DNA of 64,000 nucleotides from Clarkia xantiana subsp. parviflora (lineage: Eukaryota; Streptophyta; Magnoliopsida; Myrtales; Onagraceae): positions 5,686,763 to 5,750,762 of the forward strand of contig JAPTYO010000007.1 of NCBI GenBank assembly GCA_036873135.1. The letters run 5' to 3'. The notes beneath the pieces are model-generated. The model searched no databases. It was not told where the DNA came from and worked only from the letters and a program-made list of their open reading frames with translations. Each line of letters starts with the position of its first letter. The stretch's first letter is position 1. The translations under genes were made by a program, and so were the position numbers. Below are positions 10,567 through 23,325 of the stretch, one piece after another.

Positions 10567-13500
10567 ATGAATGTGGCGATCCTCAGCTCCGCCATGGAAG
10601 GCGTGGCGTGGAGAGGTCTGCTTTATACAGTGTTCATTCTCCACTTTGTGCTCGTTTGCCAGCTTCTCCTTCTTCAGCCACTCGTCTCCGCCCTAGGTAT
10701 GTCGAGCTCACTCAGATCTGCTATATACGTTCCTTTTCACGTGTTCCCGGGCCTTGAGGCTCGCTCTAATTGTATACTCTGGTTAATGCTGTTAGCTACT
10801 GATAGTACGTAGTAGCGTGTAGTCTCCGTGGATCGATCTGGAACTATACTGGAGTTATTCGGTTCCGAAGTTAATATTTTGCTTCACTTGGTAAATATTT
10901 TTAACCTCCTTCAAAGCTGACATTTTTAAGAAATTGCCGCATTGCCAAGTAAGCGTTTTTGGAATTGATTATGTTAGTTATAAAGCTTGAAAGTTGATCA
11001 GAATGTATTGTAAGGTAAGGTTGTAGCTTTATGGGTCTATTTGATGTTCATAGTACATTGGAAGCAAATCTTGAACTCTCGAGTCTCGAGTGTAGTTCCC
11101 ATTTTAGCATAGTTGAAGTTCTAAACAATGCTTGAAATTTGGGCAGTACTTGTAATTTTATAATACAATTCAAAATTACAACTTGGTAAAATTCAATGGT
11201 CTTTGGATTTTTGGGCTCTATCATTATGCTTTTGTTAATCCCAACCTAGTTAGAAGTGATTTATAAGAAAAGAAACTTAGTTAATACTTAAGTATGCATT
11301 GTGCTGTTATATTATCATCGTTCTTTTGTTCATCTTTGCATAATTACATGATGCAGATGGAAAATCCGTTAATACCGTTGAGTTGTTCGAGAGAGTATCA
11401 CAGAATATCAAGGTGAAGCGTTACAATGAGGCGCTTGATGATCTTAATGCTGCCATAGAGGCAGATCCTACTTTATCAGAAGCTTATCTTCACCGTGCAT
11501 CCACTCTTCGCCTATTGTGCAGGTTTCAACTTTAGAATATATTTTTGCATTAGAATCTACATCTGTTGACATCAAATTTCCGCCTATAGCCTTTTTAAGC
11601 GATATTTTCAACTGGAATAAAGTCCACTAATTTTGTCAAAAAATACCTACACCCACTGTCTTTTATCTGTTTCCTGATTCAAGCAATATATATGATTCAG
11701 ACGCTTTTTTGGCTGATGTAGATTTGAAGAGTCAGAAAAGAGCTACAATAAGGTCTTGGAGCTAAAACCTGGAAGTAAAACGGCAGAGAAGGAGCTCTCT
11801 CAGTTAATTCAGGCTCGGAGTGCTTTAGATACTGCTATGTCACTCTTCGATTCAGGAGAATTCCCCAAAGCTTTGGATTTTGTTGATAAAGTGGTTCTTG
11901 TCTTCTGCCCAGCATGTTCAAAGGTGACATTATGATTCAGTTGTTCATTCTCCTGGTGTTCTAGTGACAGCTGGACAGAGTACTCCTTTATAAATGGCTC
12001 TTGGTTCAGTTTATATTTTCTTTACACCATTTGTTTTGGTACTGCAGGCTAAATTTTTGAAAGTAAAGGTGTTGTTAGCAATAAAAGACTATTCTGGTGC
12101 AATTGCTGAGACGGGGTATATTCTCAAAGAGGACGAGAACAACTTAGATGCATTGTTGCTTCGTGGCCGTGCTTATTACTATTTGGCTGATCATGATGTG
12201 GCTACACGGTATGCATATAACAAACAATGTTTACTAAAAAAAATCATTATTAAATTTTTATTATTTTGGAAAGAAAGCCAATGACGAAACATTTTTTTGT
12301 ATGATTTTCATCAGGCATTACCAGAAAGGTCTCCGGCTTGATCCAGAGCATAGCGAACTAAAGAAGGCTTACTTTGGATTAAAAAATCTTCTCAAGAAAT
12401 CCAAAAGTGTATGTTGTCATGTTAATGGTGTTTTACAATTGGATTATCTGGTAAATTATTGATCTTTAAGTTTACACACACTTTCCATACTTTAAACCCA
12501 TCAGGCAGAGGATAATGCAAACAAGGGCAAGTTGCGGGTTGCTGTTGAGGATTACAAAAGTGCTATTGCCTTGGACCCTGATCATGTAGCATACAATGTA
12601 CATCTTCATCTTGGCTTGTGTAAGGTCTTAGTCAAGCTCGGTAGAGGGAAGGATGCCGTAGCTAGTTGCACTACAGCTCTTGACATAGATGGAGAGCTCA
12701 ACGAAGCTTTAGTTCAGGTCTGTTACCTCTAATGCTACTTCTTCGGATCCTAATAAGTAAATATTGAGATAGTTTAAGCTGTTTTTTACTGTGTATATAT
12801 ATACATACTGCTTATTTACTCTATGGGTCTTTATTCATTATACAATTGCATTTATTTTTAGAGAGGAGAAGCTAAACTTTTGATCGAGGACTGGGAAGGC
12901 GCTGTAGAGGATCTCAAATCTGCAGCTCAAAATTCGCCTCAGGTGCCTAGTTATCTGTAATTTAAGAAATAGCTTTGCAAACTCAATGAGAAAGTGCTAT
13001 CCGAACTGAAAATAATAAAAAAGGCACTCAAATTTAAGAATGCTCATTTCAAATACTCTTATTGCAGGATATGGCCATTAGAGAAGCACTAATGAGAGCA
13101 GAAAAGGCCTTGAAGATGAGCAAAAGAAAGGACTGGTACAAAATATTGGGGGTCTCAAAGACCGCCTCTGTAGCAGAAATCAAACGTGCATACAAAAAGC
13201 TCGCTTTACAGTGGCACCCAGATAAGAACGTAGATAACCGAGAAGAAGCAGAGAACAAATTCCGGGAAATCGCTGCTGCATATGAGGTTTTTATTTTTAC
13301 TTTACTGGATTAGTTTAGAACTAAAAGAAATGTTTGGTTGCTTGTGGTCTAAGCTAAGTCTTGCTGTTAGGTTCTTGGAGATGAAGAGAAACGTGTAAGA
13401 TTTGACAGAGGGGAAGATATTGAAGACATGGGTATGGGCCATGGTGGTGGTGGCCACGGTTTCAACCCATTTGGTGGTGGTGGTGGTGGTGGTGGTGGAT

Positions 13501-13577
13501 ACACTTTCCACTTTGAAGGCGGTGGTTTCCCTGGTGGTGGATTTCCGGGAGGGGGTGGATTCGAGTTTCAGTTTTGA
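10567..13577 (+). CDS. P58IPK: ER-lumenal TPR-DnaJ co-chaperone, P58IPK/DNAJC3 homologue
   Basis: Hsp40-type partner of BiP in the endoplasmic reticulum. It holds unfolded clients on its TPRs and stimulates Hsp70 ATPase through its J domain (family knowledge). Nine exons: 10567-10696, 11357-11522, 11722-11923, 12048-12208, 12315-12408, 12505-12717, 12862-12942, 13068-13286 and 13371-13577, giving 490 aa, close to the usual length. A hydrophobic signal sequence lies at about 20-42. TPR repeats fill about 47-345 and the J domain starts at about 370 ([12 protein letters not shown]) with the essential HPD at 399-401. The C-terminal tail is glycine- and phenylalanine-rich (about 423-490). An ATG at 10594 is an alternative start. 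The GTG six bases upstream of the chosen ATG is not a likely eukaryotic start. Regulation by ER stress is suggested by the promoter cluster. Confidence 0.95.
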
Positions 13578-13754
13578 AGGAAGCCATGAAGAGACACAGT
13601 TGACTACTGTAATATACAATTTAGATTACCATAATCTCATATAATCCTCGTTTTTTTAGAGGTCAGTTAAAATGAAGTCGTATTTATGTTAACTTGATTT
13701 TTCAATTGTTAGATTAGATGAGATTATAAATTAAATTCTTACAATGATCACAAG

Positions 13755-13822
13755 GTGCATAATTCAAACTTTTAGGGTTCTGGTCCGAAAGGACGTGTGG
13801 TTCAAATCGCACTCTCAACATA
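13755..13822 (+). pseudogene. tRNA-Leu-derived fragment
   Basis: The stretch GGTTCTGGTCCGAAAGGACG followed by GTGGTTCAAATCGCACTC closely resembles the anticodon-stem 3' side, variable arm and T arm with B-box of nuclear tRNA-Leu. The preceding ACTTTTAGG suggests a UAG-type anticodon loop. AAGGTGC upstream may be a remnant of the D arm. The acceptor stem and 5' half do not fold, so this is a fragment or pseudogene rather than a working tRNA. It lies just after the P58IPK 3' end. Confidence 0.5.
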
Positions 13823-13883
13823 AATTTTCTTTCTGTTTTTACTTTTTATGTTCTTAGTCATGGCCTTGATTTGTTATTCTTAA

Positions 13884-14460
13884 GAGCATCCACAATGGTA
13901 TTACGTAAACATTACGTAAACGTGGGTGGGCCCTACATATTTATTTAAGTAAAGTAAAAAAAACTCTCTGCAGTGGTTTTACATAGCATTTCTTAAAGAT
14001 GGGACCCACACGTAAATTTATGTTTTTACATAAAACATTCCTTAAATATAAGTAATGCACTATGTATTACGTAACCAATTTTTAAATATAAATTAATTCA
14101 TTTTATAATTAATGCTAATATTTTATTGGTGGTTGTTGGAAAATTTAATAATAAAATATATTTAAGTAATGAGTGTTGCTACAAACTGTGAAATTTCATG
14201 TGAAATTTCAATAGAAAGTGATATAGGGTCCCACCAAGCACCAATACATTTGTTCATTTACTTTCTCTTTCTTACTTTCTATTAAAATTTCACAAGAAAT
14301 TTCACATTTTAAAGATTTACTCTTAAGTAATATGTTTAAATAATACGATTGCAGAGAAAATATTTTTTACGTGTGTCTTAACTTTACGTATTACTTAAAG
14401 TGTACATAAATGTCTACGTGGCAATTTTAAAAAATACAATTTATGTAAAACTATTGTGGC
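13884..14460. mobile_element. PIF/Harbinger-like MITE (GAGCATCCACAATGG family) with nested element
   Basis: Begins GAGCATCCACAATGG and ends CTATTGTGGC (terminal repeat partly deleted), with TAA on both sides (13881-13883, 14461-14463). That 3-bp duplication is typical of Tourist/PIF-Harbinger MITEs. Its body is closely related to the element at 19275-19683. It is interrupted by the small element at 14171-14322. Confidence 0.75.
14171..14322. mobile_element. 152-bp MITE nested inside another MITE, 9-bp target duplication
   Basis: Absent from the related MITE at 19.3 kb. It is flanked by a perfect TTAAGTAAT duplication (14162-14170, 14323-14331). The ends form a long imperfect inverted repeat built around GTGAAATTTC(A/T)TGTGAAATTT and its complement. 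A 9-bp duplication points to the Mutator superfamily. Confidence 0.75.
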
Positions 14461-14769
14461 TAATCCTGAAATTTTTTCTCTAACATATAGATATATAGTT
14501 AAATAAATGGTTTATCATGCATTCTGATATATTGCTAGAACCGGACTGTCAGTGTGTCCAATTCACGCCCAACCACCGGTTCGGTCCGATTTTCAAAAAC
14601 TTTGTGGAAAAACTAATGGAGAAGTGTCACTCATGGGTTGATTAAATTGGTTTGAACACACTTAAAAATAGGTGGCAAGCAATCCAAAATGGTGTTGATG
14701 AAGATGGGTAACTTCGGTCCAGTAAACTTTGAATGTGTAGTGGGCATGACCCACTTATTTTTCAAATGG

Positions 14770-15383
14770 AGTGAATAAAAAAATACCAGGGCCCAAAAAT
14801 AACCTGTTGTTTTTCGCTAGGGTTTCTTTCTGTCTCCATATAAAAAATCGCCAGCATATCTCTTCCGTTTCTCCGTCTGTTGTAGCTGCTGCCATTGTCT
14901 TCTTCGCGGTAACCTTCCCTCCATGTATCTTCTTGAGCTTTGTTTTAAAACATATATAGCAGTAAAGTGACAGCCATTACTTTCGTTGTTATCACCTAAG
15001 AAGAACGATCTGGTTCAGTATAGATAGATAGTGTATCAAGTAAGTTCATGATGCGATTTTAAGAAGTCGAGAAATTGACACGATGAACAACAAGCGTTGC
15101 ATTTATGAAATCGGTAGCTTTCGCGATCAAAGAGATCATGTTGCTGTGTTTGTCAAGGCGTCCCATTAATATGTTTACTTGATGTTGTGTGATGAAATGA
15201 GATCAATTTGGTAGTTGTCATTTTGCGTTTTTTGTTTCTAAGGTATCTGAACTTCGGGTTAAATTCCGAATTTCATAGCTTGTTTTTTTCAATCCTCGTG
15301 CAAGTGATATAAAAGAATTTGCTAATTAGATGAATTTGGTACTCCTATCTAGCTAACATAAAAGAATTTACTAATTTGATTAA
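14770..15383 (+). promoter_or_regulatory. Promoter, 5' leader and probable leader intron of the eS21 gene
   Basis: GGGCCCAAAA at about 14790 is a Site II-like (TGGGCC) element. GCTAGGGTTTC at about 14817 is a telo-box. Both are standard for plant ribosomal-protein promoters (established knowledge). A pyrimidine-rich leader follows, and TTCGCG|GTAACC near 14910 is a plausible donor of a leader intron whose acceptor is the TTGCAG just before 15390. The ATG lies in the next exon. Inferred from sequence only. Confidence 0.5.
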
Positions 15384-15425
15384 TTGCAGGTATTTCGGTT
15401 GGGCGTTATCAGAAAATCATCCAAG

Positions 15426-16259
<834 letters not shown>

Positions 16260-17781
16260 AAGCAGCTCTGTGGTTGAGCAGAGGAAGAAGGAGATGGTGT
16301 AGCAGTTTGCTGCTATGTTTTTTGTTTTTCTTTTGACTGAACTGATTTATGTAGCTTAAGCCTCCGCAAAGATTCTAGTTATTACTATTTGCTTGTGCAA
16401 TCCACATTGTCCTTTCTGCTTACTTTGCCTCCAAGTTATTAAGTGTAAGCTAGCAGTAGCATGGTTACCTAGCTAATGATGCAAGCTGCTTAAAAAGTAG
16501 TATAATTTTCAAATTTAAGAAACTTGGAATGCAAATATGTCATGCAATTTGAGAGTGGACAAGTGAAGAATTTTGTCTGGTAATATTATGACATTATAAG
16601 AAATGTAAGATGTAAATGATATGCTTTAGATGAATGTTCTATTAAATTTGGTTATTTTTAAAATGAAGTTTTCTTAAAATAGTGTAGCGGTTCAACTCAA
16701 AACAGATGATTGATGAAAAAATAAGTGGATGGTTAGAAACTTTAGAGTTTTTAGTTTAAATCATGTTGACCTTAGGGAATACCGGAAAAAATGTTAGACT
16801 TTAGGAAATGAAAAAATAGTCACGGTCAACATTTTACTCTTTATCGATTGACTTGATGTGTTTATATATTATATATTATTATTATTCTGAAGTAAACTGA
16901 GACAGCTAGATATTACACCGGTGAACAAGGAAACAATCTACTGCAAGTCTGCAACTTTAGTAGTTTTGGCATTGTTCTTAAAGATGTAAGTTGAGGTTGC
17001 ACTGGTGCAAATTTGCCGTAGAGAACGTCTCTCTCCCACTTCTTGAGAAAAAGGCAGAACCAAACCAACTTCCTCTCCCGCAGCTGCAGAGAGCCAATCA
17101 GGTACCTCCGAGACCATATTAGGCGCTAGCTTGAAGGGCAAGTCTTTGTCATCAAATAAGGTAGCAAGTTCGAATTTCAAGCAATGACATATTTAAAATG
17201 GGAGATTTTTGCTAAAAATGGAGGGATTCGTACAAAAGATCACGGTGATTGAGTCAGTTCAGATTGTAAATGTAATCGAATTTTATTTTCATTTGATTGT
17301 TGAATGAGCTGAGGTTTGCTGTTATGTATAGTTTCCGGAGGAGATGTAGGTAAAATCATAACTGCAGTATCAATCGGCTGCTATTCAGAGAAATAATGAT
17401 ATTGAAAATGTGGAGTCTAGTGTTAATGTATTGAGTTTAGTCTTAGTCTCTATACAAAGTGACATGTTGAAATTTGGTGTCTCGGTTGGTTAATGTTTGG
17501 GGTACCTAACAATATATTGAAAACAATATCATAAAATGACTGACAATCAACTACAGATTGACTTACCCATAGCTGTGGAAAATTTTCCACTTCCTACTAT
17601 AGCAAAAGCACTTTTCTTATTTCTTCAAATACGTTCCCCTAAATACAATAACATCATTCCTTGCATAACAAGGAACCAAGTCCCACCTCTTAGAAATTAT
17701 AATAATAAATATATATCAAATTAATGAACAAAATGACAACTTCATTCGTTACAATAACAAACTCAGCAACTAAACCGCTCC
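16260..17781. other. eS21 3' region and intergenic DNA
   Basis: Contains the eS21 3' UTR (to about 16600) and then AT-rich DNA. A minus-strand ORF at 16938-17180 (80 aa, with LPFKLAPNMVSEVPDWLSAA) looks more protein-like than chance. I do not recognise it and see no splice-linked neighbours. It may be an exon remnant. Confidence 0.4.
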
Positions 17782-18405
17782 TCAAAAGATAATATCGTCA
17801 TCCTTCTCCATCGCAGCAGACAATAAGTTGTGAGCAGAGTTCAAAGAAATACCTTTCTTCAAAGAAACCTTCTCTGCAAACTGTTCTTCCGCAAATTGCT
17901 TAGTAGATGCAAGTTGCCTTTCGATTTCCCTCTTCTTGTACCCCTGAATCTTCTTCAACCTGAAAAAATCCTCTCTTTCGATTCATCCAACTCACCCTTA
18001 ATATAACTAATCATATTCTCTAGCCTCGGCTTCACAACATTTTCCAGAGCATTGACTCTCCGGTTTGTGGTCTTAATTAATTGCCTCATCGAGGGTCAAG
18101 AACGATGTTTGGAGTGAAGCAAGCTCGACCAGAACCTCAATTGCCGTCACATACGCGGTTTTGCAGAGTTGGATCTGCTGGCCACCTCTAGCAAGTCCAG
18201 TGAGACTGTTCTTGGTCTCGCCTTCAATCAAACTTTGGAAGCTTCACTCCAGCAATGTTCTCTTGGCGGGACCGGACTTTGAGAGACGCGGTTTCCACAT
18301 TTTCTAAGACAGTGTGTTTGATATTTTCTCCAGCCACGTATTTTGCCTCGGTTAATGCAAAAGATGAAGCTTTGAGTGAAACCAGTTGGTTTTCAGCACT
18401 AGATG
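17782..18405 (-). pseudogene. V-type proton ATPase subunit D (VHA-D) pseudogene
   Basis: The reverse strand reads as about 190 codons of the central-stalk subunit D of the vacuolar H+-ATPase. Recognisable are the SSFALTEAKYVAGENIKHTV and ENIAGVKLPKFD region, LTGLARGGQQ, VLVELASLQTSFLTLDEAI, TNRRVNALENVVKPRLENM and RLKKIQGYKKREIERQ, ending with a stop at 17782. It is broken: about 8 bp are lost after KLPKFD (creating TGA), AATT is inserted after DEAI, and there are further small indels around ELDE. The first ~75 residues are missing. Subunit D genes are often intronless in plants, so the lack of introns does not prove retroposition. Confidence 0.9.
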
Positions 18406-19274
18406 AGAAAATACATAAAAGTTAAGTAGGTTACTGATCAAGCTAATGAGTCAACTACTGATACAATTAGCAAAGAGTTAAAACCTTATGGACAGACAAT
18501 CTTTGTACTATAAGCATGCTATGAGCTTATGTAGCTTTAAGCAAAAGGCTGGTACAGTGGCATCTACACTAAACAGAGTTTAATCCCACTCCTTAATATT
18601 TTTTAATTGTACAGACAAATGGACAAATTCTGCTTTGTGGGAATTGAATCGATCAATCTCACCTACTGACAGATAGAAGCAGTTTATCAAGTTGGCCTAA
18701 ATCTGTTGAAGTATGAATTGTAGTATGGAAGATTAGCAATTTTGACTCTTTCAGCTTCATATTAATAGTAAAGTTGTAATTTTCTAAAATTCTATTAGAT
18801 ATGACGAATTCTAGAAGATTTAAAGATTACCTCTAGTGTTCATCAAATAGTATACATTTTACATAAAAAAAATATGTTGCTCCAACATTTATTAGTAATA
18901 TATACTATATAATAATATCCAAACTAATGTTTCCAGACCTTTTTGCGTTTGAGCCCACCACTTCAAGAGAGTGGAAATAGCAAAATTAAGTCCTCACCCA
19001 ATGCGTATATAACTTGCGTCACCGACCAGTAAATGTCTCATAGAGACTTCACACAAAATTGAGTGAGAAATAGGTCCATCCATATAAAGCCACGTGTCAT
19101 TGTAAACCAATCACATTATTCCTATGAGATCACTCTGTCACCGTCGGGTGATCAAACCTGGGGTGGAAAAAGAGTTGCCATGGTGCTTTTTTTTTTTTTC
19201 TTTTTTGTGGCGCGGTGCTACTTGAATCACAGTCTCTCTCAAACGGATTGATTGAATAAAAGTAAAACCTCTAA

Positions 19275-19683
19275 GAGCATCCACAGTGGTATTACGTAAA
19301 AAATACGTAAACGTGGGTCCTATATGTTTATTTAAGTAAAGCATTAAAAACTATCTACAGTGGTTTTACATAGCATTCCTTAAAGATCACACCTACACGT
19401 AAATTTATGTTTTTACATAAAGCATTCCTTAAATTTAAGTAATGCACTATGTATTACGTAACCAATTTTTTATTATAAATTAATTCATTTAATAATTAAT
19501 GTTAATATCTTATTGGTGGTTGCTGGAAAATTTAATAATAAAATTATTTAAGAAATATCTTTAAGTAATACGATTGCAGAGAAAATATTTTTTACGTGTG
19601 TCTTAAATTTACGTATTACTTAAAGTGTACATAAATGTCTGTCAACTTTTAAGAATACAGTTTCTAAAACCATTGTAATGCTC
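19275..19683. mobile_element. PIF/Harbinger-like MITE in the promoter of ECT copy A
   Basis: Inverted termini GAGCATCCACAGTGG ... CCATTGTAATGCTC, with TAA duplicated on both sides (19272-19274, 19684-19686). It belongs to the same family as 13884-14460. The corresponding place in copy B (about 35920) has no element, so an empty site exists in the same window. Confidence 0.88.
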
Positions 19684-19868
19684 TAAACCCCCAAATCTTT
19701 GGCGGCTGCCTCGTCGTGGTCTCCTCTTCTTCTACCTTCTCTAGGGTTTTCGTGTATCTCCTACTAAACCCTAATATCCTGTACGGAGCCGTTGGAATTT
19801 AGGGGTTTATTTATCTCCTCCTCCGTTTTAAACTCCGGCTGTCGAACCTCCGGTGGTCGAATTCCGAC

Positions 19869-22800
19869 ATGGCTACAGGCGCTGCTCAAGCAGATCGTAT
19901 CCTTTGAATTACCATCTAGTTTATGAATTCAATCTTGATGTGTTGTAAATCTGAGCTTCATGGTTCCGTTCTTTGTTTTGTGTCAATTTGCCTTTTAAAG
20001 GCGCGAGCTTATGTCTGTAAATTCTTTTTTTTTAATGTACTTTTCAATTTCTCTGTTGTTTATTGGAGTTTCTGACTGTCTTATTTCTTTTGGATTTGAA
20101 TCGCGTTGGTGGGTGCTTCTTCTTGTTTCTTGAACTCATGTTAAGAATTGAGTATCTGCATGGCTTAGTCACTTGCGTGTTTGATTCTATCAAGAAAGTA
20201 TGTTGGTTCCTTTACGTTATTTTCGATAGAAGCCTCCGGTTTGCTGCAAAATCTGTCGTTAGATGCTCAGCCTAAGGCCCTGGAGATGCCACAGCCTACC
20301 AAGAAGGTGATTAACTCATTTATTTTAATGATTTATCGGTTCTACTATTTGAAATATTCCTAAAGAAAATTTCTTTTAACTGCAGCCTTCAACTAAGCAA
20401 TATGCTTCTCCCGAGTCTGGTAATGCTGCAAACGGGCAGGTCTTTCCGGTTGAACGATCTATGACCCCTGGAATGGAGTTTGATCCTAACATGTTCTACA
20501 ATCCAAATCTGTATCCATCTCCTGGCTATTACTATGGAGGTTGGTTGACTGAAAACTTAGTTATTGTTTTAATTGGTATCACGTGGTACTAAATTATTAA
20601 CCTTTAAACTTTTAGGATATGATGGAACCAGAAATGATTGGGAAGATTACTCAAGGTATGCTAATGCTGAGGGGGTTGATATGGCTAGTGTAAGTTTCTT
20701 TCATATCTTTCATTTTTTTTTAACTTTTAAGTTTTATGAAACCCCTTAATTGTCATGGTGATTTCTAATGCTTACCACATTTTTCTTTCAGGGGTTATTC
20801 AGCTATGGATATTCTCCGTATGGTCCGTATTCTCCTGCGGCTACCCCTGCTCCTGGAAATGATCCGATGTATGGAACTCAACACTATCACTATCCATCTC
20901 CTTATTTCCAGCCTGTGGCTCCAACTAGTGCCCCATATTCAGGATCTCAAGGGGATGTTTCCTCGTCTAATGACCAGAAGCCTGTGCTCATGGAGACTGG
21001 CAATGCCAACTCTAACTCAGCAGCAAATGTGGGCACCAAGGGTGCCAATGGGTCTACTGCTGTAAAACCGACAAATCAGAACTCTTTTAATGGTAATGGT
21101 TCTTATTCCAGGGGTGGTATTGCTTCTGGGTACCAGGACCCAAGATATGCCTTTGATGGGGTACACTCCCCTATTCCATGGATAGATAGCCAAGTATTCT
21201 CAGATGGTCAGTCTAGGCCTGCAGCTTGTGGTGGAATGACTAATTCTCTATCAAATGCAAATAGTTTCCAATCTTCAAAAAACCAGCCTTTCCAGCCAAA
21301 CTCCCAATTCATGGTAATACATTTTTCCCACTTTATCTTTTATTAGCTTTTTGTAGGTGTCATGAATGTTATATGGGCCCATTTTATGCGTTTAACTTCA
21401 TGTTTCTAATTGGTGGTGGTTGTCATGTCATAGTTTGTATTTCAAGGTAAGAGTTATTCAAGTGTAGTGTCTAAACTCTAATAAGTGTGTCTCTTTTCAT
21501 CTTCCATAGCCAAGACCCGTACCTGGAATTGGAGCTACTAATGCCTTCATGAATCAGATGTATGCAAACAAGTTTTTTGGTCAGTACAGCACAGTCAGAT
21601 CTGGTATTGGCTATGGGCAAACAGGACGTGGTTGGTTATCCTATGACACCAAGTATAAGAACAAGGGACGTGGAAATGGTTACTATGGCTATGGCAATGA
21701 GGGTTTGGATGGTTTAAACGAGCTTAATAGGGGACCAAGGGCCAAAAGTTTCAAGAGCCCAAAACCAGTCACTCTGGTAGTGAAGGATCAGGCTTTGCCC
21801 AGTACTGATGGGACATCCGAGGATGTCAATGAAAAGAAGATTATAACACCTGACCATGAGCAATACAACATTGTTGACTTCCCTGAGGAATATGCAGATG
21901 CCAAATTCTTCATTATTAAGTCATACAGTGAAGATGATGTTCACAAGAGCATAAAGTACAATGTTTGGGCTAGCACGCCAAATGGTAACAAGAAACTTGA
22001 TGCTGCATATAGGGAATCACAGGAAAAAGCTGCTGGCTGCCCAATCTTCCTCTTTTTCTCAGTAAGAAAATGAGAGATTCAGATTATATCAAATATTTTC
22101 AATTCTACTTTAGATTCTTTAGTCTTTGTTTATGTTGGTGTTTTTTTGCTTATCGTTTATTTACCACCCTTGCCTAGGTCAATACAAGTGGACAATTTGT
22201 TGGTGTTGCGCAAATGGCTGGTCCAGTAGACTTCAATAAGAATGTCGAGCACTGGCAACAGGATAAGTGGTATGGTTGTTTCCCTGTAAAGTGGCATATC
22301 GTAAAGGATGTACCGAACAGTTCATTGAAGCACATTATCTTGGAGAACAATGAGAACAAACCCGTTACAAACAGCAGAGACACCCAAGAGGTAACTTGAT
22401 TCTGCCTCTTGAAATGATTGCTTTGACAAAGTCTTCGTCATATACCAATTTTGGCCAACTGTATATTCTGGCAAAACTGCAACAGGTAAAGTTGGAACAT
22501 GGGCTAAATATGGTGAAGATATTCAAGGAGTACAGTTCCAAGACGTGCCTTCTTGATGATTTTGAGTTTTATGAGAACCGTGAAAAAGCGATTAAAGAGA
22601 AGAAGGCCAAGCAACAGCAGCATAAGCAGGTAGGGTATTATTATCTTTGATGTCTTGTTCTGCAATCTATCTTGTGGTTAAGTTTCATTGAAAGAAGCTT
22701 TTAACTATGTTGGTTAATTAATGAAGGTTTGGGAAGGTAAGCTCTCTAGTGAGAAAAAAGACACAGTCACTGCTGGTGAAGTGAGTTCTCCAGAAATTGA

Positions 22801-22882
22801 GCAAGAAACTGCTGATGCCGAGGAAGTATCGTGTTTGAAGCCTGGAGTTGCTGTTACAAAGTCGTTGGCAAATGGCTGTTAG
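19869..22882 (+). CDS. ECT2-like: YTH-domain m6A RNA reader, ECT2-like, copy A
   Basis: Cytoplasmic protein binding N6-methyladenosine in mRNA through a C-terminal YTH domain (YTHDF class; ECT2/3/4 of Arabidopsis). Nine exons: 19869-19896, 20230-20306, 20386-20539, 20616-20689, 20792-21313, 21510-22061, 22178-22390, 22486-22629 and 22727-22882, giving 639 aa. The N-terminal ~415 residues are low-complexity and rich in Y, P, G, S and N, typical of phase-separating YTHDF proteins. The YTH domain spans about 417-555 and the three aromatic-cage tryptophans are present ([15 protein letters not shown]). Position 481 is Q where copy B and most YTHDF proteins have E (VAQMAG versus VAEMAG). The tail after the YTH domain is 11 codons shorter than in copy B. 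The first exon encodes only MATGAAQAD plus one base. Confidence 0.94.
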
Positions 22883-23325
22883 ATGGATTGAGCCATGAAT
22901 TATGGCCGTGGCTTATAGATTCTTCTTCTTTATATATATTAAGGAAAAGTTGGGATTGAGATGAGGGTGTTGAAGTTGAACAAGCATAGAGGCCATATAT
23001 ACAAGTGTTTCTTCTTCAAAGAGCTAATAAATCCAAGGAGGTGTGGAATTCAATCATCTCTGCGGCATTTTGAGTAAAGGGGAGGGAAATTGGGAGTTAG
23101 GTGTTATTTTGATTGTGCTTAATCTTCATTAGAGTAGTGTCTCTTTTAGATACCTAACAGTTTTCCAATTTCTTTAGGGAGTTTGTTTTAGCGTTTTAAG
23201 TGGGTTTTACACCACTTTTTTTTTTTTTTTTTTAATCTTTCTTGTCTGATTTTGCTTTATATGTTCCCTTTTTCCTTGTATGTTGAGAGCTAGAATGATG
23301 CTAGAAAAATGCAGCAAATGTGTAA

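Larger units (their letters stand above)
18930..23325 (+). repeat. Segmental duplication, copy A (ECT gene with promoter and 3' region)
   Basis: This ~4.4-kb block aligns along its length with 35615-39632 in the same orientation. The alignment starts near CCACTTCAAGAG and ends near GCAGCAAATGTG. Exons are almost identical, and introns and flanks are also alignable with small indels. Copy A carries an extra 409-bp MITE in its promoter and a T-rich expansion at about 19188. Confidence 0.92.
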
